Assembly: GCF_026210795.1 (NCBI RefSeq)
Contig: NC_089447.1
Span: forward strand, 2,358,501 to 2,422,500
Source of the DNA: Rhizophagus irregularis
Lineage: Eukaryota; Glomeromycota; Glomeromycetes; Glomerales; Glomeraceae
Direction: 5' to 3'
Length of the DNA: 64,000 nt
Position numbers and translations under genes: made by a program. Shown piece after piece: positions 34,035 through 46,047 of this stretch (position 1 is the first letter of the stretch; each line of letters starts with the position of its first letter). The notes below the pieces were generated by a model. It saw nothing but the letters and a program-made list of their open reading frames with translations, made no database searches and was not told where the DNA came from.

Positions 34035-35650
34035 ATTTTGATAAGATACTTTAAAAATGTTTTTAGAAATAGAAAGAAAATTTCGATAATTTAATCTGAA
34101 GTTTATTGATTTTACCATGATCCAAACAAGTAATTTTACATGTTGTCTATACCACATATATATAAAAATCTTATTTAGATAAGGTCGTGAGTCGTGTGGC
34201 GCAGTAAAATTAATATATTTCAATAAAAAAAAAAGTGGCATATAATGAATTCCTTTCTGGGTATTGAGTTTTACAATAGGATACCCATATATAATTATTA
34301 AATAAATAAATGAAATTACAATTTTACTTAAAAATATTTATAATAACTTGTATTTTATTCTTTTAGTAAAATATAATCTTATAAATGTAAATTATTTTTT
34401 AATTATTTTCATTATTTATATTTCTTATTTGTTTATAAAAAAGCTTAAAACTTTGCTAATTAAAATTATTCAAATTTTAAAATATCTGAATTAACAATAA
34501 TTTTGCAAGTATTTAAATTTATAAATAATAAATATCTTTAATATCTTTAAAAATACAATAAAATTTATATAGATTATTTTGCAACTTATGTATAAAAAAT
34601 TTTTTAAAAAGAAAAATTATATTACTTATTATCAATAATTATCCACTTTATTTAAGATTCTGATCTGAGTTTTTCAGAGACCATTCAGATATTTACTAAT
34701 ATACTGTATTTGGTATTAAAAGTATTAAATTATATTAGAAATATTATAATATAAAATCAGTAAATTAATTTTTAATTCTTATAATTTTTTGGTTTTTATC
34801 ATATAAAGTTTTATAAATAATCTAGCAACCTGGTTTTTTTTTAAAAAAAAACTTTGTATTAAATTATTAAAATTACACAAATTTTTATTATATCAAAATA
34901 TAATTTAAGTAAGGTTTGTTTTAAACAAACTATACTATATATATATAGTTTTTTGGATTTCAACTATTCATTATTTGCTATATTTCTAATAGCATTAGTA
35001 TTTAATTGTATAGTTATTGAAGTATATCTGATAACAATATAGAAGTCAGATAATATCAAGTCTTTTCCATTTTTGACAATTGAAAAATAATTCTATGGAC
35101 TTTATCTATATTAAGTAATATATTCAGTAATTCTTGAGAAATTGATTACACAAAAATTTATTTGATATCAATACCGTATTTTGCGGGCCACAGTACTCCC
35201 TATGCACAAAAAGAACTCCCATTTTCTACCGATTTTATTATTTAATAATTTAATAAATACCTAGGTATTACGCATGATAAATACCCAATTATTATATAAG
35301 TTTTATACATATCTACTAAATAAAAACTCACGCAATGGTGGGGTATCTGTATCATACCCGGGGTACTGTGGCCTCGTTATACGGTATATCATCATTCCGA
35401 GATGTCAATCAGAATTATAATTTATTTGTGATTGGCCCATACCTCAAATAGTAAGAACTGCATATCAAACTTCACGTGCAAAATTGCAATTTGAAGTTAT
35501 GTAACACAATTCAATCAAACTAAATCTCAAACGTGGCAGTATTAAAAAAATTTTTTATCGTGAAATTTTTTTTTTATTCGTAAACCAAATTTTACTACTG
35601 TATTTATAACTAGATATTAAAACCTTTTTTTTCTTTAATATTTAACAATC
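34035..35650. other. AT-rich intergenic region
   Basis: Contains the AP endonuclease promoter at left and the SEC66 promoter at right. Apart from the inverted-repeat element at 35171-35387, nothing is recognised. Confidence 0.5.
35171..35387. mobile_element. MITE-like element, 217 bp with terminal inverted repeats
   Basis: The left end ATACCGTATTTTGCGGGCCA continues with CAGTAC. The inverted right end reads ATACCGTATAACGAGGCCAC and continues with AGTAC, giving imperfect terminal repeats of about 27 bp. The element is bracketed by ATCA at 35167-35170 and 35388-35391, a possible 4-bp target duplication. There is no coding capacity. It is more GC-rich at its ends than the surrounding DNA. Confidence 0.7.
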
Positions 35651-36488
35651 ATGTCGTCGTCATGGGTGGTTACTGTTATATATGTAGGAGGAATGTTAAT
35701 TGTGATGAGCACATTTTCTTATATATGGCGTAGACGAAAAGCTGGTAATGTATATTAATAAAATAAGTTTATTACAATTTCTATCTCAAATGAGAAAATA
35801 ACAATTGGATCGTTCTTCAATTTTTATTAATCAATTTATGAAGAAATCAATTAATTTTTTCTTATATTTTCCTTCCTTCTGAATTTATCTGGATTTTACT
35901 CCTCTCTGAATAACTTTAGCATCAGCACCTATCGTACCATGGTTTCCTGATAACACAGCTCTAGATACTTATATTTCTCTATTACAAGCTGATCCTCCTG
36001 CCACTGAGCTACAATTAAAATCTGCATTATTGCGTAGAGCTATGACAGATGTTGAAAGGGCAATGAAACTCAGGGAAGATCGTCCAGCTCTTCATTCTTT
36101 AATACAAAAGGGTGCTGTGGGTGATGAATTATGGAATTCTTTTTTACAAGCTGAACAAGAACTTCAAAACGACATTATGGAAGTTACTCGAGAAGCTGAC
36201 ACTTTTAAAAAAGATTGGGGTCAAACAATTTTTCATACTGCTAACGAAATGGTTCAACACGAAAAACATAAAAAAATTTCCGACCAAATTAAAGAATTAA
36301 AAGATAAAGAAGAAAGAGATTTTAAGAAAAGAGGGGAAAGAGAAAAAATTGAGGAGGCTGAAAATGAAAAGAGAGAAAAGGCTAAATTGGAAAAGGAAAG
36401 AAAGAAAGCTGAGGAAGAATTATTAAAAATGGAAGAATCCGAAAAGAAAAAAGGAAAAGATGTTAAAGGGAAAAATAAAAAGAAATAA
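35651..36488 (+). CDS. SEC66: ER translocation protein SEC66 (Sec71)
   Basis: Subunit of the Sec62/63 complex for post-translational import into the endoplasmic reticulum. Two exons (35651-35744, 35920-36488) encode 220 residues. An N-terminal membrane anchor (about 5-26, VVTVIYVGGMLIVMSTFSYI) is followed by WRRRKA. Family motifs are VPWFPDNTALDTYISLLQAD, LLRRAMTDVERAMKLREDRP and VGDELWNSFLQAEQELQ. The C-terminus is a long charged helix rich in Lys/Glu (KKRGEREKIEEAENEKREKA), longer than in yeast, ending in a lysine run. It is convergent with MDJ1, with only 75 bp between stop codons. Confidence 0.93.
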
Positions 36489-36563
36489 GGAGGAAAGATT
36501 AATATTAAAGATTTAAAATTATTAATATTAATAATAGCTAGTTATTTAGAGAATAATAATGAA

Positions 36564-38487
36564 CTATTTGGACTTAGTTCCCTCAGATATAGATACGAAC
36601 TGATCAATTAATTCACGTTGTTTAGTTGTAAGTGTTCTACGAAAGCGAAGAGAAAAGTAATTATAAATAAATTAATATAAAATAAATGAGAATCTGAAAT
36701 CTCTTTCTTACTTTGGTATAGTAACTTTAAAAGTAACGATCTGATCACCGCGATAATTACTATTCGCTTGTTGTATACCACGCTTTTTCATAAGAGCTTG
36801 TTGTTCTGGTTGAGCACCCGGAGGAACTTTAAGTTCAACATTTCCATCTATAGTAGGTACTCGTATATATCCTCCCAATATGGCAGTGTAAAATGGAATC
36901 ATTGTATCAACATGGATGTTTAACCCTTGACGTTTAAATATTTCATGTGGCGCAACATGTAATCTAACATATAAATCTCCTGGAACTCCTTCATTACCAA
37001 GTGGCATATTTCCTTGTTTCGGCATGCGGAGCGCGATTCCATCTTCAACTCCTATATAAGAAGTTATAATTTTGTAAAAATTAAATTTTATTAAAGCAAT
37101 ATGTCTAAATAAGTTTTCACTTATTACCTGAAGGAATTGGAATTGAAACAGGTCTTCTTTCTTTGATTTGCCCGTGACCACCGCAAGTGGGACATTGGTT
37201 TGCCACAGGTATTTTAGTACCTTTGCCATTACACTCAGGACACGCAGTTTGCATGTGAAATCCAGAATTAATTTGTATAAATTGTACTCCAGTGCCATTA
37301 CATGTTTTACATGTATCCTTTTTGCCTCCTTTAGATCCAGTACCTTTACATGGTTTACAAGTTGCAACCGATTCTACTGTAATAGTTTTTGTTGTTCCTT
37401 TTATTGCATCCATGAATGATATATTTAATCCTACTTCTATATCTGATCCAGTTGAAAATCCTGTACCCCTTGATCTTCTATTAAATCCTTCAAAAAGGTC
37501 AAAAAAGTCTGTTGATCCACTAAATCCTCCAAATCCACCAAAACCTGGAAAACCGCCTGCTCCAGTTGGGCCGCCTTCTAGAAAAAAAGAAGAGGGTTTT
37601 TAAAAAACTTTTAAATTAAAACTTTAAATAAATAATAAAAGCAACCTGCAAACGATGCTCCAAATTGATCATATTGCGCTCTTTTCTCCTCGTCACTTAA
37701 CATCTTATAATAACGAATAATGTTAACAATGATACGAATATAAAAAAAAAAATATGTAAATTATAATTACATCATATGCTTCCTGAATTTGTACAAATTT
37801 TTCTTTTGATGTAGGGTCTTTATTTGTATCCGGATGATACTTCTTTGCAAGCTACAAGGATTTAAGAGAAAAATAAATTAATGTATATGATTTCTTTTGA
37901 AATAGCAAATATTTTTACATACACTATAATATGCCTTCTTGATCTCGGCTTGAGAAGCTTTTTTATCGACTCCTAAAAGTTCATAATAATCCTTTTTGCG
38001 TTGTCTAGAAGGCTCTGGATCATAACGATTAATATAATTAATGAGGAATTTTAAAAATTTGGAAATCTTAAAATTTGAATTAAATACATGCCTGTTGTAT
38101 GAAAAGATCGCTAATATTCAAATAAAAACATATAAATATAAATTTAAACATTTTGTGATTTAATAGAAAATAGTTTCTTTTTACCTTTTGGCTCAATAGA
38201 AAAGCTGATCCTATCGTTGGAACAGATTCTATAAATTATTTAAGTTCAAAGAATTTTTTATATTTTATTATAGATTTCGATTAAAACAAATTTGCAGAAG
38301 AGTTACTATAAATCCTACTTGCAAAATTATGGTAAAGAGCAGGTATATTACAATGATACAGTCCATTGCAATTAAATTTTATTGGAAAGGTTTGATTTAT
38401 ACTGTTACTTATACATCTCATTGGAACCGAATTTGAAAAAAAATAATTTATTATGGAACGTAAAATATTAAACTTTATTGTTGCCAT
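36564..38487 (-). CDS. MDJ1: Mitochondrial type-I DnaJ chaperone (MDJ1)
   Basis: Hsp40 partner of mitochondrial Hsp70. Nine exons (38319-38487, 38185-38228, 38092-38110, 37923-38014, 37771-37851, 37646-37703, 37128-37577, 36712-37051, 36564-36636) give 441 residues. The N-terminal ~80 residues are rich in Asn/Ser/Arg without acids and contain RSFHTT, a typical end of a mitochondrial presequence. The J domain (86-150) has [20 protein letters not shown] and the HPD triad at 114-116. A Gly/Phe-rich linker (about 155-186) follows. Four CxxCxGxG zinc motifs start at Cys228 ([32 protein letters not shown]), then comes the substrate-binding C-terminal domain with a [11 protein letters not shown] motif. 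A 19-nt exon is flanked on its downstream side by an intron starting with GC rather than GT. Confidence 0.93.
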
Positions 38488-38980
38488 TTTCCTCAAAAAC
38501 GAGAGTTTGAAAAAAATAAAATTTTTTAGATAATCAGGACAGTTAAAAAATTTTTTATCTGATATCGATCTGATCTAGCATACCTACAATACGTCATAAT
38601 AAATACTGTCACACAACTTGTGACTAATGGTTATGGATGTAACCAATCACATTATATCATGCGTTCAAAATTTGATAAATTAGAGGAACGTGTGGTCTAT
38701 TTGCAAATTGAAATGTACAATTCTATATATTTTATTGACCGCTTGGATTCGAGTAATAACGATAAATGATAAATCAAATGTAAAATGAAATCATGTGATA
38801 GTAGCAATTCGTGCGACTCGAGCAACTCGAGTCACTCGAGTGCGCCAGAATCCGAGTGTACAGTTATTCAGATTTAATTCCAAAATTTTTCGCGTTCTTT
38901 TAGTGTAATCAAATGATAATCTGTTGATTATCGGTTTGTATAAATTGATCCCCAAAATTTTCTTAGAATTGATTTATTTA
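38488..38980. promoter_or_regulatory. Divergent promoter region of MDJ1 and the HDHD2-like gene
   Basis: A 493-bp region between two start codons on opposite strands. It includes the triple CTCGAG cluster at 38817-38840 (units exactly 9 bp apart: CTCGAGCAA, CTCGAGTCA, CTCGAGTGC), embedded in a GC-rich island of about 40 bp, unlike the surrounding AT-rich DNA. This may be a transcription-factor binding array serving either gene. Confidence 0.5.
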
Positions 38981-40413
38981 ATGGCTCATATTATTCGCGG
39001 TGTGTTAATAGACCTATCAGGCACAATATACGTTGGCGATAAGGTTGTGCATTAATACCACAGCTTTCTTTCTTTTTTAAGACTTTATTATTATTTATTT
39101 ATTAACTTTTTAAGACTTAAGGCCTGCGAAGGTGCCGTTGCTGGCTTAAAGAAGCTCCGGCAATCTGGGATACCTGTTAGTTTAATTCTATAACTTTTAC
39201 CTCTTTTTTATTATCGCTTATCCATTTGAATTTTCTTGTTAGTTCCGTTTTTGTACTAATACAACTATCCAAAGTGTGGAGAAACTAAAAAACAAATTGA
39301 TAAATCTAGGATTCGAAGTCAATAAAAATGAGGTAATGTTTTTTTTCTCCGCTCAATTATGTAATTTTCCTTACTAATTTTCTTTTCTTCTGATATACAT
39401 TGTTGAAAAAGATATTCACATCAGTAATTGCATGTCGTAATCTAGTTTTATCACGCGGATTAAGGTAAAATTAATTAATTTATGTTCGGTTTCTTTTTTT
39501 TATCTTACTAAAAAACATTGTTATATATAAAGACCGTTATTGTTTCTTGAGGATGCAGCTCTTGAGGATTTTCAAGGAATCCCAACTGAAGAACCAAATA
39601 ATGCCGTGGTTATTGGCTTGTCACCAACAAACTTTCGATACGAGATGGTTAATAAAAAAGAGTTTTAAATATGCGAAAATAATTGGCGCACATAATGATA
39701 AACATTTAATCTTTTAGTTAAACAAGGCATTTCGAATCCTATTTGATGATAAAAATACGCCTCTTATTGCTATTCATAAAGCAAAATACGTTGCTGAATC
39801 AGGCAATTTCAATTTTTCAATATCCGATGCTCATTTTAATAATATTCAAGTAACATAAATTTAATTTCAAATAGATGGGTTAAGTTTAGGACCTGGTCCT
39901 TTTACAGAAGCTCTAGAATATGCGAGTGGAGTCAAGGCCACTGTTGTTGGCAAAGTAATTATAATTTATATTATATAGCAGTTTTGAATTCATTTTATTC
40001 CTAATGATATTGCTAATATTATAGCCGGAGAAAAGTTTTTATGAATTGGCGCTTGAAGATATGAAACTATTGAATGACGCAAACCATGTTGTTATGATTG
40101 GAGATGATATTGTAAACGATTTAGGGAGTATGTAAAAGTAAATGAGTATTTTTATATTTCTTCATGATTTATAATATTAAATTTTATTTTATTAGGCGGC
40201 GCTAAAGAATTAGGCTTGATAAGATATCTTGGTAAGGCGTTGTTTAATTTTAGTATAAGTAATCATTATATTTATTTATTTATTTTAAATATAATCCCAG
40301 TCAAGACTGGAAAATATCAAAATGGGGATGAACTCCGTGACGGAGGCGTAGATTGTCTCTTTGAGAATTTTGGAAAGGGCGTTGATGCCATTTTAGATCA
40401 ATTAAAAAAATAA
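38981..40413 (+). CDS. HAD-family phosphatase, HDHD2-like
   Basis: Haloacid-dehalogenase hydrolase of the HDHD2/LHPP group (C2-capped phosphatases); its natural substrate is unknown. Ten exons (38981-39043, 39122-39175, 39243-39332, 39412-39464, 39533-39647, 39718-39802, 39875-39954, 40025-40127, 40196-40231, 40301-40413) give 263 residues, matching the family length. Motif I is [12 protein letters not shown] with nucleophile Asp11, in the DLSGT form known in HDHD2. Motif II is [10 protein letters not shown], motif III is around [14 protein letters not shown], and motif IV is [20 protein letters not shown]. The cap region includes [19 protein letters not shown], and the end is [20 protein letters not shown]. 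The join before DGLSLG needs a GC-AG intron (39803-39874). Confidence 0.92.
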
Positions 40414-40694
40414 ACAGAATGTTATCCTTTATATCTTTATATCATTTATACGTTTTAGTGTTTGTGTAATAAAGAAATAAGTAAATTTAAAACAATGACC
40501 AAAAGTTAAGATCATCCTATGATTTTAATACTCCGAAATTGTCGATCTTAATCACACGGATCAATTTACGACATCATTATATAAGCCTATTTAAAACCAT
40601 CCGTACACAAATCAGTCTATTTCTTTTTTCCTTCGGTTTAGTTTCTCAGGTTTCATTTATTACCTTTTCTACTATAAATTATTATGTTCAAAAA

Positions 40695-41604
40695 ATGAAA
40701 AGGATACTTCGTAGCTCGTTAAAAAACAGTAATATTGATAAAGAACAGATAATAAATAGCAACCCGTTAAAGAAACAAAAATTAATGATCACAAAATCAT
40801 CAATATCTTCGCCGCCACAATACACTCCACAAACCTCAGAGAATAATAATGATGCCTTTTCTGATGTACTAACAGTAGATACACCTAGATCTGATGATAC
40901 TAATACCTTGCATTCAGATACGTCAGATTCTGATACGATAACTGAAGACGATGATTTTCTAGACAAAGAAATAGCATTAAGAGATCAACTTATTAAAGAG
41001 AGAGAACAGGTGAAGACCAATGAAACTGTTAACAAGATCATTAATGGACAAGTCAGGTTGATTGAGACATCTTTAACTGAACACGAACAGATTATAAATA
41101 GTAATAACATTGTTAAGAGTAAGGATAAAGAAAAAATTGTAGAAGTTAAGAAAGGTACAGTACATTTTTATATTATTAAATTTATTTATAAATCAATTTA
41201 ACCTAATGTTGATATTTATGATAGATGAATTAAAAATTTTACAAAATATAGTAGTAGATACTGAGGATAAATCACTATCAATATCTTTAAACACTTCTGA
41301 AATAAAGTGTCATAGTTTTACTGTAAAATCAAATGTACAAATGATTAAAATTTCACCAAAATTAGCGATATGCTCGGCATCTTTCAAACCACGAATCATT
41401 ATACATCATCAAGGTAGATTAATTAATCAACATAATTATACAGGAATTTTCAATAATCCTTGTATAATACTTTTGAGAAATGGATTAAATTATGTTGAGA
41501 TTTTGGTGAAAAAAAGTATGGATGATCTTTTTGATCATGGTGACGTTACAAATGAAGATTCGGATCCTGGGCAAAAGTACTTACTTTTTATTAGGAAATT
41601 ATAA
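40695..41604 (+). CDS. Unrecognised protein with acidic N-terminus and beta-rich C-terminal domain
   Basis: Two exons (40695-41154, 41225-41604) join in frame to 279 residues. The start chosen is the ATG at 40695 (MKRILRSSLKN); codons upstream are open but hydrophobic and lack an ATG near a sensible leader. Residues 1-100 are basic at first (KRILRSS, PLKKQKLM, possible nuclear signal), then Ser/Thr/Asp-rich (TPRSDDTNTLHSDTSDSDT). A charged helix follows (ALRDQLIKEREQVKTNE). The C-terminal ~125 residues alternate hydrophobic and polar residues as in a beta sandwich: CHSFTVKSNVQMIKISPKLA, SFKPRIIIHHQGRLIN, IILLRNGLNYVEILVKK. No family is assigned. A chromatin or nuclear role is a guess from composition. 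Confidence 0.75.
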
Positions 41605-41845
41605 AGATCTATGGTATAAACATGATTGTTAAAGAATTTGATATTCAGAGAATACTGAAATGATTGAACTAAGATTTTCTAATTTACTTATATCATGCGT
41701 TTTTCAATATTTAAAATCTGCTGAATGGTGAATTTTAGAAAGCTAACTGATTTTTTTTTCATAAAAAATAAAAGTGTCTCAAATCGCTCATATTAATTTA
41801 TTATTATTATTTAAATAATTTATTTTAAAATCTAACATTATAATG

Positions 41846-44800
41846 TTATAAAATGGCATGCTGGCCATATATTATCGAACGTATTTTAAAATAATCGTCT
41901 GATAAGGAACCTTCCAAGGTTAATTGACCGGTCGGTGTCTATATTAGAATAATATTAAATTATCGTTCTAATCAAGTGAAGCTAAACCAAAAGTGCAAAT
42001 TACTTACCTTTCTAATGGCAACTTTCTCGTTACAAACCAAAACGCCTTCGCCTTTAAATTCTGCAATAATTCCCTCTAATTGCAGTACTCGTTTCAATTC
42101 TGTAAGTTTAATTTCGCCAACAAATACCGGATTATCGCTAGCGGCGTATTCTTCAATTGGCATTACATCAAGTATGGGAAATGATGAATCTGGAGGAAGA
42201 TGTATTTTTCCAGATACGAATGAAATATCGTAATCTTCCAACTATTTATATTTAGGACACAATCATTTTTTTTTTTAAAAAAAATATACACATGTATTTA
42301 AGTATTATTATACGACTTCAGAATATAAGTTACCTTTGAAAGTCTCAACGAGCTAACCAAAGAATCAGTTAGTTTAACCTGATAAAAATTAATGGCTTCA
42401 GATACATTTAATAACTCTCCAACATCAGGTGTATATATGTCGCGTGTCATCGATTGAAGAGCTAGACAGCTCGAAGCAAAATCATGAGTTGCTTCAGGTG
42501 ACGCGTGGACGACTATCTAAAAAAAAATTCCAATAGTTTGATAATAAATGAATATAAATCTAAGATAATTGAGTATTATACTTACTAATTTTCTTGGCTG
42601 TACTTGAGGTACAATTGTTTTCAATGATCGACCGTCATTTGTACCTTCCAAATCAATATACCTTAATTGACATTGAAAATGTATATTTTCATCATAATAT
42701 ACATATTTTGTTGGTACATTTGAATCGGCAGTTGATTGATCTGCTTTATCGGACTAATAAACAATAAAGAGATGTATATAATGTAAACAATTTACACGAA
42801 TCCGTTAAGAGAAAACAAACGAACTTAACATACGTCGTCAATATTATCATCTTCCATCCTATCACCACTTTCACCATCAATTACATGCCCTAATCCTTCA
42901 ATCCCTTTATTCCTGAATTGATCCGCCTGAATGATTTCGCCGTACTCATCATATCTTTTCCTCTTTTCAATATATGGAAACATTAAATAACTTTGAGTTT
43001 GTTTAAAAAAACCTCCGAGTTTAGTTGCATCTCTAACATATAGATCAAATTGAGTGGCAAGTAATTCTTCTATATCATTATCACCAAGCTCGCTTTCTGA
43101 TCTATCAGATTCATCTTCCTCAATGATAGAAAGCGATTTAGCAATGAGGGCTGCCTGTGCTGCTTCACGTTCATTTTTTTTACGTTGTTCGTTTTTATAA
43201 TCTATAAGCTCCTGACCTTCTAATGGAACTTTTTTTCTAATCTTAAAGTACATATATGATATGTAAATAGCCAATTACATAGTAAAACACCATTATATTT
43301 TAGAACCATCCATAAAATACCTCAAGAGACTTTATGAGATCTAATGCAATAGCAGGTTTCACAGGAGAATTAGTATTATCCTCCTCGCTTTTATTTACCC
43401 ATTCATAATATAATTCTCTTGCCAGAGAGTACGGTGGACCTCGATCGGTTAATATAACTGCATTCTCTGGCGAGGTTCCCCATTCTAAAAATAGATCTCT
43501 AGCATATCCTGATTCTAAACTAACATTGCTTGCAATGACAACTTTAGGTTCTGGATATTTTGCTAATTCTTTGTAACGCGTGCACAACCGAAGGTATCTA
43601 TTTTGTAAAAAAAATAGTGTTAGTTATGATGAATATTAAAAACTTAAAAAACCGATAAATGCTTTACTAAATATGCAGTTTATTTACTTATTTTACTATA
43701 CTAATTATTAGATTAAGAAACCAACCTAAATTCAAAAGGATTTTCTCTCTTTTCATCGAATTGTCTATTGATAGCGTCGCTCATCCATTCCAACATACTT
43801 TTTGCATATTGTATTGTGTTATAACTTTGATAGCTCAAGAATATCAAAGGATATGTAAATTGATTGTATGTCCAATGTTGATCTAATAAATACGCCAATT
43901 CTAATACTCTTGCAGATGAATCTGTCGGTAATAACACAGATCCATTGTCTTGCAATGTTGTCTTTATTGTTTCTATTTATTCAATTCAGAATATATCAAA
44001 ATTAATAATTATAAATGATAACCCGGTAATATAATCACGAATTGGAATATTCGCTAACTTACCGAACAAAGCAGCATCACGATGTTTCCTTGCAGGATGA
44101 CTTATAAGAGAATTGTACGTGTCTGTTATCATCAAAGTAGGTCGACTCAAAGCATCAAGAACAACACCATCTTTATGCAAGACGGTACCATCTAGATGTC
44201 TTTCCTTCTTGTGATTATAGTCAACAGCGTACACGATCTCTTCTGCATCTTTCTTTATCTTCCATATTGTACCACCTATTGTATGTCCTGCAGCATATGC
44301 TGTAATCGTGATGCTTTTATACTTTCCTTTATTTAATCAAATAAGCATTAAATTTAATCATTTAGTGAAAAATTCAATGATATTTTAAACATACCCAATG
44401 AACAAGGTTGTGAATATTTTAACGTGGTGATTTGGTCAAACGCAGTATCAACAGTATTTAAATCAAAGGTATCAAAATCCGACTCATTTATTTTTGATTG
44501 AAAAACATCGTATAAACACATTCTTCCCATATTCAAAACTGGTAATGTTGCATATACAGGACATGAAAGTCCAAAATGTCCATAAGCATATGGATATGCT
44601 CCTAGATGCTGTAAATCAGGGTGTGATAGTAGAAGTGCGTCCACTTGTTTTGCAACTCTAAATGGTAATAGGATATTAACTTACGATAGGACGTTACAAT
44701 TAAAATTAAGTTAAATAGTAACCTTCTCAAATTTTTTAGGTCTTCCACATTGAATGCATCATTCCAGCCACAGTCTAGCATTATCCGTACCTCATCGTCT

Positions 44801-44865
44801 ATTTCCACAAGATAACAAAGGGGATCTTCATTTTTCGCGCCCGATATTGCGGTAAAAACAATCAT
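41846..44865 (-). CDS. CFT2: Cleavage and polyadenylation factor subunit CPSF100 / CFT2
   Basis: Non-catalytic metallo-beta-lactamase partner of the CPSF73 endonuclease in mRNA 3'-end formation. Ten exons (44723-44865, 44395-44657, 44063-44326, 43726-43972, 43321-43597, 42834-43241, 42586-42753, 42334-42516, 42008-42241, 41846-41938) give 759 residues. The beta-lactamase fold starts at residue 1 ([29 protein letters not shown]). The usual zinc motif is degenerate ([20 protein letters not shown]), as expected for CPSF100. Further family pieces are [51 protein letters not shown] (beta-CASP) and [19 protein letters not shown]. An acidic insert ([16 protein letters not shown]) precedes the C-terminal region ending [12 protein letters not shown]. 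It is convergent with the unrecognised gene, with 241 bp between stops. Confidence 0.95.
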
Positions 44866-46047
44866 TGATTAACAAAATAAAAAAAAATCTTCGAAAAAAA
44901 TGGAGTACATCGATATGCAAGTAATGCAAACCGTGATCTTCCTTTTATGGAAATCCTTGATGATGATTAAAACTTCGGAAAACATTCTGATCGCGTCATT
45001 TAGCCTTTCTGATAGTGTTTTAACCACAGAAATTTCGATATTTATATATGATTATTACGACGTTTTGCTTAATCTATATTTAATTTTTTTTTTTTTACAT
45101 ATATAAAAAGTGAAATATGACATGCTTTTAAGAGAGAGGAATTACGCGAACTCAAACATTTTAATGCGAGTCCTGCACCATATTATTTTTTTGTTCTCTG
45201 AAAATTCCTATAGCTAATTGATTTCTATCTATCACTAACTACTTTTGTAATCAGAAACAAATATATTTGACCATGTAAAAGATTAAGTTCCGCAAGTAAA
45301 CCTTTCTGAAATGATCGGGTTCTTAAAAGCCATTAATAAATCATATGAGATGCTCATGAGCAATTAAAAAAAAAAAATATTGACATCGAAAGGATCACAC
45401 TTTATAGACATGTATATGCTTTAATCGTGAGCTGTTCTTGCTAGTAAATGTACTATTTATTTAATCCGATAGTTCTCACCAAAGTGATTGATCTTTAATT
45501 TATCAATATTTATTTAAATGATTTATTGCAGTTGTCGAATAATCATGGTATCTCAGCATATAGTTTACGTGAAACAGATTAATAGTTTAATTTAACTCGC
45601 TAACTTGTTGAGGAGCTTGTGCGTTAGCTGCATAATGAGTAATGACAACCGAAGTTATTAATCTACAAATAATGGTTACGTGAATTACATGTCACTATTA
45701 CTCGAATGTTCAGTCAAGGAAAAGTGTGAAGAGATAACAATTTAAGGATAAAGAATAGTGTCCTAAAGATATGTTACCAGACAAAATTCTATTTGTGTGC
45801 CATTCTTCTTGAGTAGTCATTTATTTATGTGGAACTAGAGATATTATAACATTACTTCGAAAGTTCGAAATTTAAATAATTCTGTTAACGGTCTTAATAA
45901 ATCTACAGGCATTTCCTAATTTCTAGTAGTACTATGTACAGTACCAGAAATTCTTCCTAAAATGGTAAATTTACATCTATAAATCACAATAAAAAAAAAC
46001 TGTTATAAATTGATGGCCTTCGCGTTGATATCGTCAAACTTACTAAT
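44866..46047. other. Divergent intergenic region CFT2 / UGO1
   Basis: About 1.2 kb between two start codons on opposite strands. Base composition is milder here (more G+C) than in other spacers. No other gene, repeat or RNA was recognised. Confidence 0.5.

Noticed and set aside
37168-37603. Plus-strand frames opposite the MDJ1 zinc-finger exon
   Set aside because: Antisense of CxxCxGxG and Gly/Phe-rich coding sequence; the DnaJ reading is unambiguous.
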